From the NCBI GenBank assembly GCA_014529385.2, contig CM043966.1:41885537-41949536 (forward strand): a stretch of DNA of 64,000 bases, written 5' to 3'. The notes under the pieces were generated by a model. The model ran no database searches. It was not told where the DNA came from and saw nothing but the letters and a program-made list of their open reading frames with translations. Below, in pieces: positions 25,883-36,559 of the stretch. Positions within the stretch are counted from its first letter, which is position 1, and each line of letters starts with the position of its first letter. Source of the DNA: Adiantum capillus-veneris (taxonomy: Eukaryota > Streptophyta > Polypodiopsida > Polypodiales > Pteridaceae). The position numbers were made by a program, and so were the translations under genes.

Positions 25883-26630
25883 GTAGGGGAGGAGAGAGGA
25901 GCTTCCTTGCTGCAGCAATGGAGATGGTGTAGAGAGAGAGAGAGAGTGTTGGAGTAGAGGATGAGTGTGATGGTTGCAACCAAGGAGGGGTTGGAAAAGG
26001 GGTTCTAGAGAGAGAAAATCACTTTTTGCCTAATAACTACTTTTGGGGGAGCTTTGGATAGCAAAAAAAGTTTTTTTAAAAATTTGAATTTTAGGGTTTT
26101 TGGATGCACGTTTTGACTTTTTGAGATCAAAAAATGCTTTTTTGACCATAAAATAGTTTTAGGGGGGTTTTCAAAAGATGAAATTTGAGTTTTGAAATTT
26201 TTGAAAAATTTCAAATTTTTGAGATTTTTTCATAACCGGATAAAAAAGGAGGGAAGTTGGAGGTTCCATATGGCCCACCCCCCCCCACCCCACCTTCTCA
26301 TTAGTTAAGAGCCCATTTAAGAAGTGTAAGACTACTTTGTCCCCCTACATTTTTGAAGGCATAGAGTGTGTCCACCACCCTCTTCTCATTGGCTGGCCTC
26401 TAATTAACCTTAATCCCAAAGGGCCCCTAGAGGGTTCATATTTTTCCTAATGGATATCAAAAAGTGGATTTTTTGGGCTAATTCAGGCTTTATGTCACAA
26501 TTTGGGTAGAATGCCCATCATAGGTAGCAATTGATGTCCAAATGGGTTGAAAATTGGTATATGGCTTATTGCACCATGGTATTGGCTCCCATGATGTCAC
26601 TCTTTGCACATACGGCTAAATTTATGCTGG
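25883..26630. other. Non-coding flank of the gene cassette
   Basis: T- and A-rich sequence with a poly-C tract at about 26276-26294. The word GCATAGAG followed by (G)TGTGTCCAC at about 26360-26378 is also found at about 22136-22153 on the far side of the cassette, in the same orientation. Confidence 0.4.
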
Positions 26631-27224
26631 AGACATCCTACGCGTAGGATGTCTTTTTCACCAAAATGACATGAAACTTGTTCTGTGGGTTGTCCTTGGC
26701 CTATGGAACATGGCTATGTTCTTGGATTTGAATTTGGACAAGATTTGATGCTTGTAAGGGCCTATGTGGTGTTTTTGGGCTCAAAAAGTGTATCTTGAAG
26801 GTGTTGGGGGTCAAAAATGATTAGAATGGCTTCAAACTTGATATATGGGCTCCTAATGATGAGGTGATTGGATCTGGAATGATAAAACATCCCCTGTATG
26901 TCAAAAATGTCAAATAGACATCCTACGCGTAGGATGTCTATTTCATTATTTTTTCCTTCTGACCACACAGATTGGTTGTTGATGTGTTGGTGAATGTGTT
27001 GTGCAAGTTTCATGGGATTTGGACAAGATTTGGTAGGTCTATGGCCCATTATTGCCTCTATGCCCTAACTTTGCATTTTTTCATGCATATGAGGTCAAAT
27101 TTGGTTCAAATGTGATGAGACTTGGTAGATAGCTTGTAAATGTCATTCAGAAAATGTGCATGATGAAAAATGTTGGAGGTTGTGCCCAAAAGCGTCCTTT
27201 AGACATCCTACGCGTAGGATGTCT
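26631..27224. repeat. Element D spacer palindromes, exact 285-bp spacing
   Basis: Three perfect 24-bp palindromes (AGACATCCTACG plus its reverse complement) start at 26631, 26916 and 27201, exactly 285 bp apart. The sequence between is a degenerate tandem repeat: GGACAAGATTTG occurs at 26736 and 27021, also 285 bp apart. No coding potential is seen. Confidence 0.9.
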
Positions 27225-28800
27225 CTTGGTGATTTTTTCATTGGTGGTGCTCCCAGTGCTTGCCCTTGGCCCCCCTAAGTCCCTTTTGAGCCTAATTTCA
27301 ACAAAAAAGTCAAATGGATAGAGAATAACTCTCTGTGTGGACTTCAAAACCTCCGAGCCGTTTTTTGACTTTTGGAATGCTTTTTGGCGATGAAATTTCT
27401 TGATGTTGGTCTCCATAGCTTCCCGATCCCTTGGGGATCCTTACCGTATGGTTTTTGTCGACTTTGGCTTCACTGGAGCTCCATTTGGCAATTTGTCGCT
27501 CTAGAAGCACCCGTGGTTGCGTTTACATACCTTTGATGATTTGTGGTGATCTACCACCATAGAACTTGGTTGTTGATGGTCTAGGAAGGCCGCTCGTGAA
27601 GTTTGGTGGCAAACGGACTTGCGGTTTGGCCGCAAGTGCAATTTGACGCTTTGTGTGTCTGATTCCGTTTCTGAAGTTTAGTGCCGCTTCGGGTCACTTT
27701 TTGGTCATGCGGGTCATATAGACTTGTCGAGCATGTCGAGATGCTCCTACCCATGAATTTTGGTAGCATGTGGTCGCCGTTTCGCCGATTTCCCATTTGG
27801 TGGCCTCTTGCGGGTTTCTGGGAATTAGGGTTTTTCCCGATGGTTTCTTACTACCTTTGGACATCCAGGATTAGTCTCCTAGACTAGGGTAAGCTGCCGA
27901 TGAAGTCTTGTTGCTTTCGGGTTAGCCGTTAGGCCGCCGTCTCTACTTGTAGGTGTGTGACCCCTACGCTAGTTTTCGCGACATAATGACAAACATGCGC
28001 GAAAAGCTCAAGGTGGTGAGCCTACCTCTCATGTCCAGAGCTCGTCGGATAGTCGTGCGTATCGTAGAAGCTGCTGGAAGGTTGGTCCGCTCTAGGTGGC
28101 AGAAGCTCTCTCCACAAAGTCAATAGTGAGAATGAGCTAAAAATGGGGTGAAAATTTCTTATAATGAAGGTTCCCGAACCACTTTTCAAGAAATTTGACA
28201 TGTGCTCCTATCTTCTTGCGAGATGCAGTTTAGGCTTAAAAATTTCTTGATTTGGACTCCATTTGCTCTGTTTACTAGAAATTTGGCATTTCGGTCAAAA
28301 CGTGGCCAAAACACGCTTTCCGCTCTAGTCTCATAATTGCACCCCCACTGTACCATAGGTTGTCCTATAGTCACTGATCATCCCCATATTTTTTGTTTTT
28401 CATTACGACTGTTTTTCACATGCTTTTTGTATTTTTGAAGCTTTTCTGCCAAAAATTAGCAAAATTAAAAGGAAAATAGCAAATCAAACCCAAAAAATCC
28501 CCAAAAATCATAGTAAATCACAAGCATCACCGCAAAACACTATATACACTTTTATGCAATTTTTATGGCTGGATTTCTCTGTTTTATCAATATTTTGTCC
28601 AAAAAATGGCTATTTCTACTTATATACACACACCTAGGGGCTTGATTTGGCGTTTGGCCCCATATACATGTGGATACATGCTGTATAAGGGCATCTATAC
28701 TTGGGTTACTCCAAAAAATTTCGCAATCAAACAAAAACCCTTAAAATAGTCGAAAATCATGCCCTTTTTTGCTGTTTCTATTATTGGTTCCGCATTTGAG
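27225..28800. other. Element D spacer, non-coding
   Basis: No gene recognised. The composition resembles the matching spacers of C (40.4-41.9 kb) and G (55.9-57.2 kb): all three include a similar stretch with GATTTGGAC or TTGGACTCC and GAGATGCGGTTTAGGCT-like words (28230, 41380). Confidence 0.4.
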
Positions 28801-28804
28801 AATG

Positions 28805-28820
28805 CCTCCCCCCCTCCTAG
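28805..28820 (-). other. Internal polypurine tract of element D
   Basis: Minus strand CTAGGAGGGGGGGAGG. It opens a conserved block of about 220 bp just after the pol/second-protease frame. Very similar tracts lie at 41979-41990 (C) and 57256-57272 (G). Confidence 0.55.
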
Positions 28821-29055
28821 TCAGAGTCCTCCTGGACGACAAGGTATCGCCTCGGAGTATGTGCCGTGCATACGTTGAAAAAGTTGTGCTAATGCCTGGC
28901 CTAATAATGTGGCCCTACTTTATGCATACTCGGTCAATGTATAGAAAAAGTAATGCTGTGCAAGAGAAGGGAATAAGCAAGATGCTTATTGGCATTCGTT
29001 GTTGACGTTTCCTGTTTTCTTTGCAAGTAACAGCTGTAACTCTACTGCTCTCTGT

Positions 29056-30114
29056 TTATTTTTTTTTTGTTGCAAAAGGCACTTGCTTTGCCGACACTGT
29101 TGATAGGGCCGTAGCTGTGTCTAAGGAGAGAATTGGCTGGGCCGGAATGGTTATGGACCGTATTGCCTTTGCTTTCCATTGGTATTTTATTGCTGCCGAT
29201 TTTTGTAGATGTTTTGGTACTTTCTTGTTTGCCACTGGTTTGTTGTTTATTGACATCCACATAAGTCGGTTTTCCTTTTTGAAATGCAGCTGCCTGCCTT
29301 CCGTTGTTGCTTGTACTGAAGGGAGTTCCTTTTGCTTTTGCTTTGGTATCCAAATGTGAGTGACATTTGGGTTATGGCTAAGCACTTTCTTTGGGATCCA
29401 TATCTGTTTTATGCCCTTGGTTTGTGGTTGAACCATTTGCTTTGTTGGAATCCTATTGTTGCATTGTTGTTTGTCTGCCATGTCATTTCTATCCTTCCGC
29501 ATCCATACTTGTTTTCCGTGTTTTGGTAACCTAGATCTTTGCATTGCGGCCGGTGACTTCATATGTCTGTAATTAGCATGGTTGGGTTTTACCTGATTGT
29601 TGGTCGCGGGTATCAGGTTGTTCTTTGACGGAATTTTTGCTTTTGGCTTTGTTTCCAGTGATTGCATGGCTTGCAACTGATTATTCTGGTCTTGCTCAGC
29701 AAAGGCTTTCACCTGTTGTTCATGTGCATGCTGAATTATGACTACCTTTGCTTTCCAATCTATCTGCACATTGTACTCTTTTTGCCAAGGTTGCCCCAAC
29801 ATCATTGGGTGTTGTGTGCTTTCATCTGCCACCACATAGAATTTGTGTGGGTAAATATATTGATGTATCTATACATGCAATATAGTCCATCCCAATGTTT
29901 TCAATGGGTATGATGTGCTACTTTCCAGCACTTGAGGAGTATGATGAAGTTGACCTGTGACTTTGAGCTGTTGGTATAATCCGTAAGAGATCAAATTTTC
30001 TTGAGCTCCAGAATCAAGCAAGGCTGTTGATTCAACTTGATTGCTGCCCACTTTGACCGCAATTATTGGCTCCACTGTTTCTTCATCCAACTTCGTCAGT
30101 TGAATGGCATTGAT
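29056..30114 (-). pseudogene. Element D second retropepsin-like domain and W-x-P-K tail
   Basis: Downstream of integrase and in the same frame, after one TGA (30115-30117). The domain has the aspartic protease signature LLDSGAQENLIS (about 30000-30030) and, after a break near 29869, a second half with YVVADESTQHP, then MLGQPW, the usual retropepsin end motif. The tail (29740-29056) is basic and Gln/Asn/Lys-rich and repeats a short motif: QVWMRK, QIWIPK, HIWIPK, LMWMS. The normal protease lies upstream of RT, so this is a second copy. Loss of frame between its halves suggests this copy is dead. Its role is unknown; it could process the extra ORF or be a former gag-like binding domain. Confidence 0.7.
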
Positions 30115-31738
30115 TCACAATGGTGGTCCATTTTGTTGTTCTTGTCGCAGAAGTCTTCTTTTTGCAATGCGTTCTTGTGCTTCGGCTTGAGCTTCCTCTC
30201 GTACTCTCTGTTTTTCCTTCATTCTTTGTTTTCCTTGATGAATTTGTTGGAGCATCTCCTGTGTGAGTGGTAGATGATACCTCCTCAGTAGACATCCACT
30301 AATCCAGTTTGGCATTTCGTTCACCTGCTAATGTAGCAAGCTTGAGAGCTCCACTTTGTGATAGATCACTAATCACAAATGGTCCCATCCCTCGCTTTTT
30401 AAGTTTCTTGGCATGTTGCTTCAAGGTATAAACAAGTACGTAATCACCTGTTTTGAATTCTTTGGTATGCACATGTTTGTCAAAAAATTCTTTTTGTCTT
30501 CTCTTTTTAGCATAGATTGAAGCCACAGCTTGTAAGAGGAGTTCATCTAGCTTTTCAAGATCATCTATTCTTGAAGAGAGATCATGTCCTGTCCATTCTA
30601 AGGTTTTTGCTACTCGTAGAGTTGAAATTAATAACTCTATGGGTAGTATAGCATTTAGGCCAAACACCATGTTGTATGGTGTTGTTCCGATTGACGTTTT
30701 GTAAGCTACCCTGTATGCCCATAGTGTTGAGTGTAGCTATTGATTCCAATCCGTTCTTGATTCTGACACTATTTTAGTGAGAACTGTGCATAGTGTTTTA
30801 TTTGTGGCTTCAGCTTGTCCATTGGCCTGTGGATGGTATGGTGCAGATTTCCTATGTATGACCATGAATTCCTCTAGCAGACATTCAATGACTTCATTGA
30901 GAAAATGTGTTCCACGGTCACTGTCAATTTCTATTGGTAGCCCGTAACGTACAAAAACATTCTCATACAAAAATTGTGAAGTGGTGCGTGCATCAGCTTT
31001 TTGTGTTGCCTTGGCTTTAACCCATTTTGTGAGATAGTCCGTAGCCACTATGATATATTGGGTATGGGTGCGATATGCAGGGGGTGATATAGGTCTCACA
31101 AAATCAATGCCCCATTTTTCAAATGCTCTTGCTCCCATCATTGGCCGTAATGGCATCTCATCTCTTTTTATTGGTACCTTGGTGCGTTGACATGCGTCAC
31201 AGTGCTTTACAAACTCTTCGGCATCCATGTGCAATGTAGTCCACCAAATTCCTGCGGTTAAGACAATTTTTGCCGTCTTATCGCCCGAAAAATGGCCTCC
31301 ACTTATTCCGCTATGTGCATGTTCTAGAATCAGCAGGTATTCGCTTTCACTTGAACAGATTCTAAGTTGATTGTCCTTTCCTCGTTTATAGAGTTGGTTT
31401 CCAATTAACTGAAAGTCACGAGCTTCCAGCTCTATAGATTTTTTCCGTGCTCTTGTGATGTTTTTAGGGAACGCTCTGGTGGTTAAGAAGTCACTGATAT
31501 ATTGACTCCATGCAGGTGCTATGTTTACCTGAAACAAAGTTGCGTGATCCACTGGTCGTTTGACACTACATCTAGTACAATCGGTAACATAAGAATGTGT
31601 GTTCACATACATAGTTGGCCAATAAACCCCTAACTGTTTCAGTCTCTGTTGTGTTTTCACTGCTGAACAATGAAATGCACAACCCTGGACATGTGCCTCT
31701 TCAAGGTAGAACTCGAATTCTTCTGGATTTATACATAA
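30115..31738 (-). pseudogene. Element D integrase with two zinc modules and GPF-like end
   Basis: The first zinc module (about 31800-31560) reads LKQLGVYWPTM then CTRC. The second (about 31440-31180) reads GHFSGDKTAK, GIWWTTLHMDA, then CDACQR. The core keeps all three catalytic acids: WGIDF, SDRGTHF and NGQAEATNK. It is followed by a frame break near 30700, then the C-terminal region (LKKRGMGPFVI, GALKL, NWISGCLLRRYHLPL) and a basic Gln/Arg/Glu-rich end that stops at TGA 30115. It would insert the element's DNA into the nucleus. Two frame breaks (about 30730 and 30300) make it non-functional as written. Confidence 0.85.
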
Positions 31739-32470
31739 TCATAGGATTAGGTCCGATCCAAGATGATACAGCCGTCCTCCTATCAACTGGAAGTTTTTTG
31801 TTTGTCGAATTGTTTGTTGTTTGGATCTGTATTCCCTATTATCAAACTTACTTCCAAGGGAAAGAATGCTAACAATTTCCTGAGACCATTTGGGTACCAT
31901 TTCAATATTGAAAAGATAAGCATCTGGTATGTCATCATCTACTCCTTCAGGAGCTTTCCTGTTGTGTATCCTTGAAAGATGATCCGCTCGTAGATGGGTT
32001 TTACCCTTTTTGACTACGAGTGTGAAGTCAAATTGTAGCAATATAATAAACCAGTGTACGATTCTCCCTGTATTGCAAGGTTTATTTACCAGATACAAAA
32101 GAGCTTGATGATCTGTGAACAACACAAATTTATTTGCGAGCAAATAATACCGAAATTTCTTTACAACATAAATCATTCCTAACCCTTCCTGCTCGGTGGT
32201 TGTGTAGCTCTTTTCTGCACTGTTTAACTGTTGACTCGCATAGCAAACCGGAAAATCCATTGTTCCGTCTCCAGGTTGAGTTAGAATACTTCCAATGGCA
32301 TATGATGAAGCATCAATGTGCACATGGAATATGTTTTCCCAATCTGGTTCCTTTAGTACAGGTGCTGATATAAGGTTTTCCTTCAGCTTTTGGAATGAAG
32401 TTTCACACTCCTCGGTCCACTCAAAATTGACTAGCAAACGATACAGAGGTTGTGCGATAACCGTATACAT
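31739..32470 (-). pseudogene. Element D RNase H
   Basis: Open frame of 243 codons. Catalytic acids are visible as HVHIDASSYAIG, TTTEQEGLGMIY, LFTDHQALLYL and RADHLSR. It degrades the RNA of RNA-DNA hybrids during reverse transcription. The end (FQLIGGRLYHLG) leads into the first integrase zinc module. I see no second, archaeal-type RNase H, which some Tat elements carry. Confidence 0.88.
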
Positions 32471-32998
32471 GTATATGAATTTTCAATAATATCCGCAATG
32501 TCCCATGAAGGATTGTACTTGTTTCGCATTAGGAGGCTTGGGTAGGTCTACTATGAGTTTGACTTTGTCTAGGTCTATGGTTATGCCATTTCTTGAGACA
32601 ATGTGTCCTAAGATGCGGCCTTGCTTAACCATGAATACACACTTTTCTGGGTTCAGACAGATTCGATACGCCCTGCATTTTTCAAAGACCTTTTGCAAAT
32701 GGTCGATATGTTCCTCTCGTAGAAGAGATCCATCAAAGACCTATTTAATAGTCAAATAGTGAGTTCTACCTTTAATTCTGGGCATCAGGTTCTCTCTCGC
32801 TTTGTTTTCTGCTTGTTTCCTCCTATAGCGTTCCTAGCGTCTAGGGTGTTGATTAGCAAAATCATAAAAATTGATATTCTCGGTTTCATTTCCACACTCA
32901 CTTGAGGTGTCTGAACACTCATTATCTGCATCATCATTTACTTCCAAATGTTCAGAGGAGTTATAAAACTCTTCTTGTTTTGGTGGTTTTACCGTCTC
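32471..32998 (-). pseudogene. Element D reverse transcriptase remnant, core deleted
   Basis: The thumb/connection part is present (HLQKVFEKCRAYRICLNP, GHIVSRNGITIDLDKVK, SFMGHCGYY). The frame upstream jumps from the protease-RT linker (GRTHYLTIK, about 32770) straight to SLLREEHID. The fingers and palm, including PFGLTNAPATF and the YMDD-type motif seen in E, are missing, roughly 250 residues. This deletion disables the element. Confidence 0.85.
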
Positions 32999-33770
32999 TT
33001 ATTCTGGTATAACGCTTACCATGTAATAGGGTAATACATCATAGCCATCCTTATCGCAAAATTTTGTTGTTGGACTATCGGTAATGGCACATACATCCAA
33101 TGTTGCTAGTATGTGTTCCCATTCGAGAGGTTCCAAGGCATCTTCATGGAAAGGTTCCGGAATATACTCTTTGTCCTCAATTGCTCTTTCTAAGACGCAT
33201 TCCTCTCTTCTTAAGCTTCCACAATGTGAAGCTCCGCACATCCATAGCTCTTTTGGTTGCCCTAACCATGCTGGGAGTTCTGATCCTGCTACTGTAGCTG
33301 AATCAAACTCTTCCATAGGTGTTCGGCTCACATCTTTGTAACTATGGTCTTTCAGGTGTATTTTAGTTGTTGTCTCGCCATGTCTGAGGTGTATGTGGTC
33401 ATAACCCCAATCTTGGACCATCTTCGATTGTCGCATGAATGGTCGTCCCAAGATGATCTCATAATTTTTCTTTTTGTCGAAATCGACTATTGCAAATGTA
33501 TGCTCATACTCGATTCCGCACGAAGTGACAATCACTTTTTCTAAGAGTCCTAATGGCTTCTCCATGAACCCATCTGCCAATTACAGTTTCATTCTGGTAG
33601 CCCTCAAAGCTGGTTTTCCCCATTTTTTCCAGATTTCCTTGGTGGCGATAGAAACTCGTGCTCCACTGTCAAGAATAACTTTGGAAACTACTCCTTGGAA
33701 TTCTACTGGTAGCGTGGTGTTTCCATCTTCCCCTTCGCAGTACTCTCCAACCTTGTTCAATGGTACTGGC
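32999..33770 (-). pseudogene. Element D protease and linker
   Basis: The retropepsin active site LDSGA lies near 33670, followed by an in-frame TAA near 33583 and then the flap and end region (YEHTFAIVDF, NYEIILGRPFMR). The linker to RT carries ELWMCGASHC, EPLEWEHILATLDVC and FCDKDGYDVLPYYMV. It would cleave the gag-pol polyprotein. The stop splits the domain. Confidence 0.85.
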
Positions 33771-36522
33771 CTAGTACTCTCTAATCCCTTCCTGTAGCTT
33801 CAAGGTGGGGTCTTTCACTCCAAATTTTTCTAGGCATTTACCTACTGTGGTCCACATGTTTGGCCTTAACCTTAGGAGTTCTGCTAATGTGATTGTGCAT
33901 GCCACCGGAGTGGACAACAACTCAATCAATCCTTGCAAATCCATCACCTTGTTAGAAGAGAGTCTTTGAGATGGGATTGATCTCACTTCCAACTTGGCTT
34001 CGTACTCTCCTAGGTAAGAGGGTAAAGTTCTCAGCGAGTCTGGTTGGCTGTGCCCCGAACTAATTGATCCTTGGTCTCCCCCTTGTGAATGTATCTCAAA
34101 GTTCATTTGCGACCTTGCCTCAAATTCTTCAATAGGAGGTAAGATCACATTCTTTTCTTTTCTCGTGCTATTCATGTGGTTACTCATCCTATTAGCCTTG
34201 TTGGCCTCACGGATTTGCTTCCACAGATCGTCTAGACCGTTACAGTCCTTACTCATTTCTGTCAATATTTTAGGTTGGAACCTATCACTTGTCCCATCTG
34301 TCGTATTTGGCACTATGATACGCTCTCCTCTGGACTCATAGGCATTAGTGAGTCTTTCCTTCATTTCTACATGTTTCTCTAAATTTGGTTGGATAGGGGT
34401 TGGAGCTGGTGCCTCATGCCAATTTGCAGGTTTACCCAGCGGGTCTTCCATCAATGATTGAGCTGTTTCGATCATCTTTTTACACATATCCAACCTCTGT
34501 TTTTCTATTTCTGCATATGGATAAGTCATCCACCTTTGCTCTTGGGTTTGGTTCTTTTTTAGTCTAGCTTCATAATCTTTTAGAAGCGCATCCAACTGCT
34601 CATTTACCTTGTATGCCAGTACAGATCCTCCTGATCCTGCACTTTTGGGCTCTGCTATTTCCTTGGGTGCTATGGTTGTTGTGGTGTGTGAGCTTAAGCT
34701 AGCTAGATCCTCTAACCGCTCCAATCTATCCTTTGTATGTTTCAACTCCTCGGATAGGGCTGTTTGCTCTCGTTCCTTCCTGGATTTCCTACGCGCCTTT
34801 CTAGCTTTCCAAGTGCTTCTTTGATTTTTCGTTTCTGAACTTTGGGCATCGGTTTTTGGTTCTTCAACTATGGGTTCGTTCGTCTTTCTTTGAGCTTGGG
34901 CTCGTGTGACCGCCTGGATGGGTATGATTGTTTCATTTTTCGATCCTCCACTGGAAGGTACTGTTTCTATCATGTTCAAGGTGGTTATTGCTCCTTTGCT
35001 CGGGTTTTTAGGGCAATCGGGAATTAAATGAGTAATTCCACATTCTGGGCAATACACATTGACTCTAATGATTTCATCATGAGGACAGTCTCTCAGCCAA
35101 TGATCTCCACCACACTTGTAGCAGGGTCCTTTGGGTTGTTGAGGTGCTCCTTGAGCTCCTCTTTGTTGGTAAGCATGTCTCTGTCCACCCATGCTTCCAT
35201 TGGCTATGAACAACAATGTTCGTTCATCTAAGCTATATCTTCCTTCTCCTGCTACCTGTGCAGCAGTTGGTGGTCCTGTATTTCCTATCATACTCCATGG
35301 TTTTGTGTCGAGGGTTCTTCCGGTGGATAATAGACAGGTTTTACCGCATATCCATTGGGATCTTCATAATATGCACGCATAGGCACCAAAGCCTTATCCT
35401 GTGATTCAGTTACTGTTGGTGTGTATCTTATACCAATTGGTCGTAATCTTGGTAGGGGTGGTTGTTTCCCCAACACCGGTTGTGGTCTTTCGACACCTAC
35501 AGGTCCTGGTAACTTGCTTGCTTGATATCTAGGCATCGGTGGAACTTGAGGGGAAGCTACCGGAGCTTGGGGAGCATAAGGTCTCTCTCTCACATATCCC
35601 TTGTTATAATAACATTCCTCGATCCCATGGTTTGTCCATTTTTGTTCAATAGCACACCACTTGGGCTATTTATCCTGGAGTTTGGCGTACAAGTTGATCT
35701 TTTTTAGCACTTCATCTACGAGCTACTCCTGGTTTACAACCACTTATCCTTTCGGTGCTGTCTTAGAAGACTTGCTTCCACTTTATTGTGAAGACAAATC
35801 GTCATCAAGGTCCTTGAAGTCCCCCTCTTTGTAGATCGCACAATTGTCCACCAGGTAAAGAGCTTCCTTGGTCAACTCATTCAACGTCGTGCTCCTCTTC
35901 ATATGTAAGTCTTTCTGGAGATCTGCATTCCTTAGTCCTTGGATGAATATCAGCATAAGTCTGGACTGAGTTGGCAGTTCTTCAACATGATAGAACTTAA
36001 CATATCTTTTTAGTCTTAGGGCTACCTTTCGTATCGATTCTCCATCTTTCTGTTTGAATTTATGGATTTGTGAGACGGTATTATGAGCTATTACCCTTTG
36101 TGAGAATTCCTCGATAAACTCGTCAAACACTTCCTCCATAGACTCAAAGTCTCTACACTCTACATAGTCAAACCAAGTGGCAACATTATCCTCTAGGGTT
36201 AGACCAAACCCTGCAAATTGGGTAGGAAAGTCTAACACCTCTTCGGCTCTAATTACACGCACAAAGGCTGCTACATGATCTCTAGGGTCTCTGCTTCCTG
36301 TGTATTTCTTGTTTACCCATTTTTGCACTTGAGAAGGTCTAATTCTTCGATGGTCTACAAACCTCATCATTGGATCTCCCCGTCCTAATCGATATACCTC
36401 CTCAGGTCTTCTATAATAGGCTGGTTCCTCTCCCAGTGGTGCTCCTAAGCCATAATTTCTAATGGTTCTCGATGGAGGTGGTTCTTCTCTTCAAACTCGT
36501 TCTATGGGTGGTCCTCTAGGCT
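33771..36522 (-). pseudogene. Element D gag
   Basis: The capsid-like retrotransposon gag domain lies at 36370-35783 (FVDHRRIRPSQVQKWVNKKY, DPRDHVAAFVRVI, ATWFDYVE, FIEEFSQRV, LRNADLQKDL); the frame is open back to about 36522. Next are a Pro-rich linker (35593-35288) and a 506-codon frame (35291-33771) with two zinc knuckles of spacing C-x2-C-x3-H-x4-C (CYKCGGDHWLRDC and CPECGITHLIPDC). A basic and coiled-coil region and the approach to the protease follow. The knuckles bind element RNA. A stop near 35780 and frame changes near 35600 and 35290 split it. Confidence 0.85.
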
Positions 36523-36559
36523 CTGTCGACCCTTGAGTCTTTGGCTTACTCTCTGCCTA

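Noticed and set aside
22131-26379. Cassette in D as a simple DNA transposon
   Set aside because: I found no terminal inverted repeats; the visible flanking repeats are direct. Not excluded, only unsupported.
30115-32470. Second, archaeal-type RNase H typical of some Tat elements
   Set aside because: Looked for between RNase H and integrase; the space is filled by the first zinc-binding module, and no second set of RNase H acids is seen.
33474-35404. Plus-strand open frames opposite D gag and protease
   Set aside because: They are antisense shadows of well-recognised minus-strand coding sequence and carry no domain.
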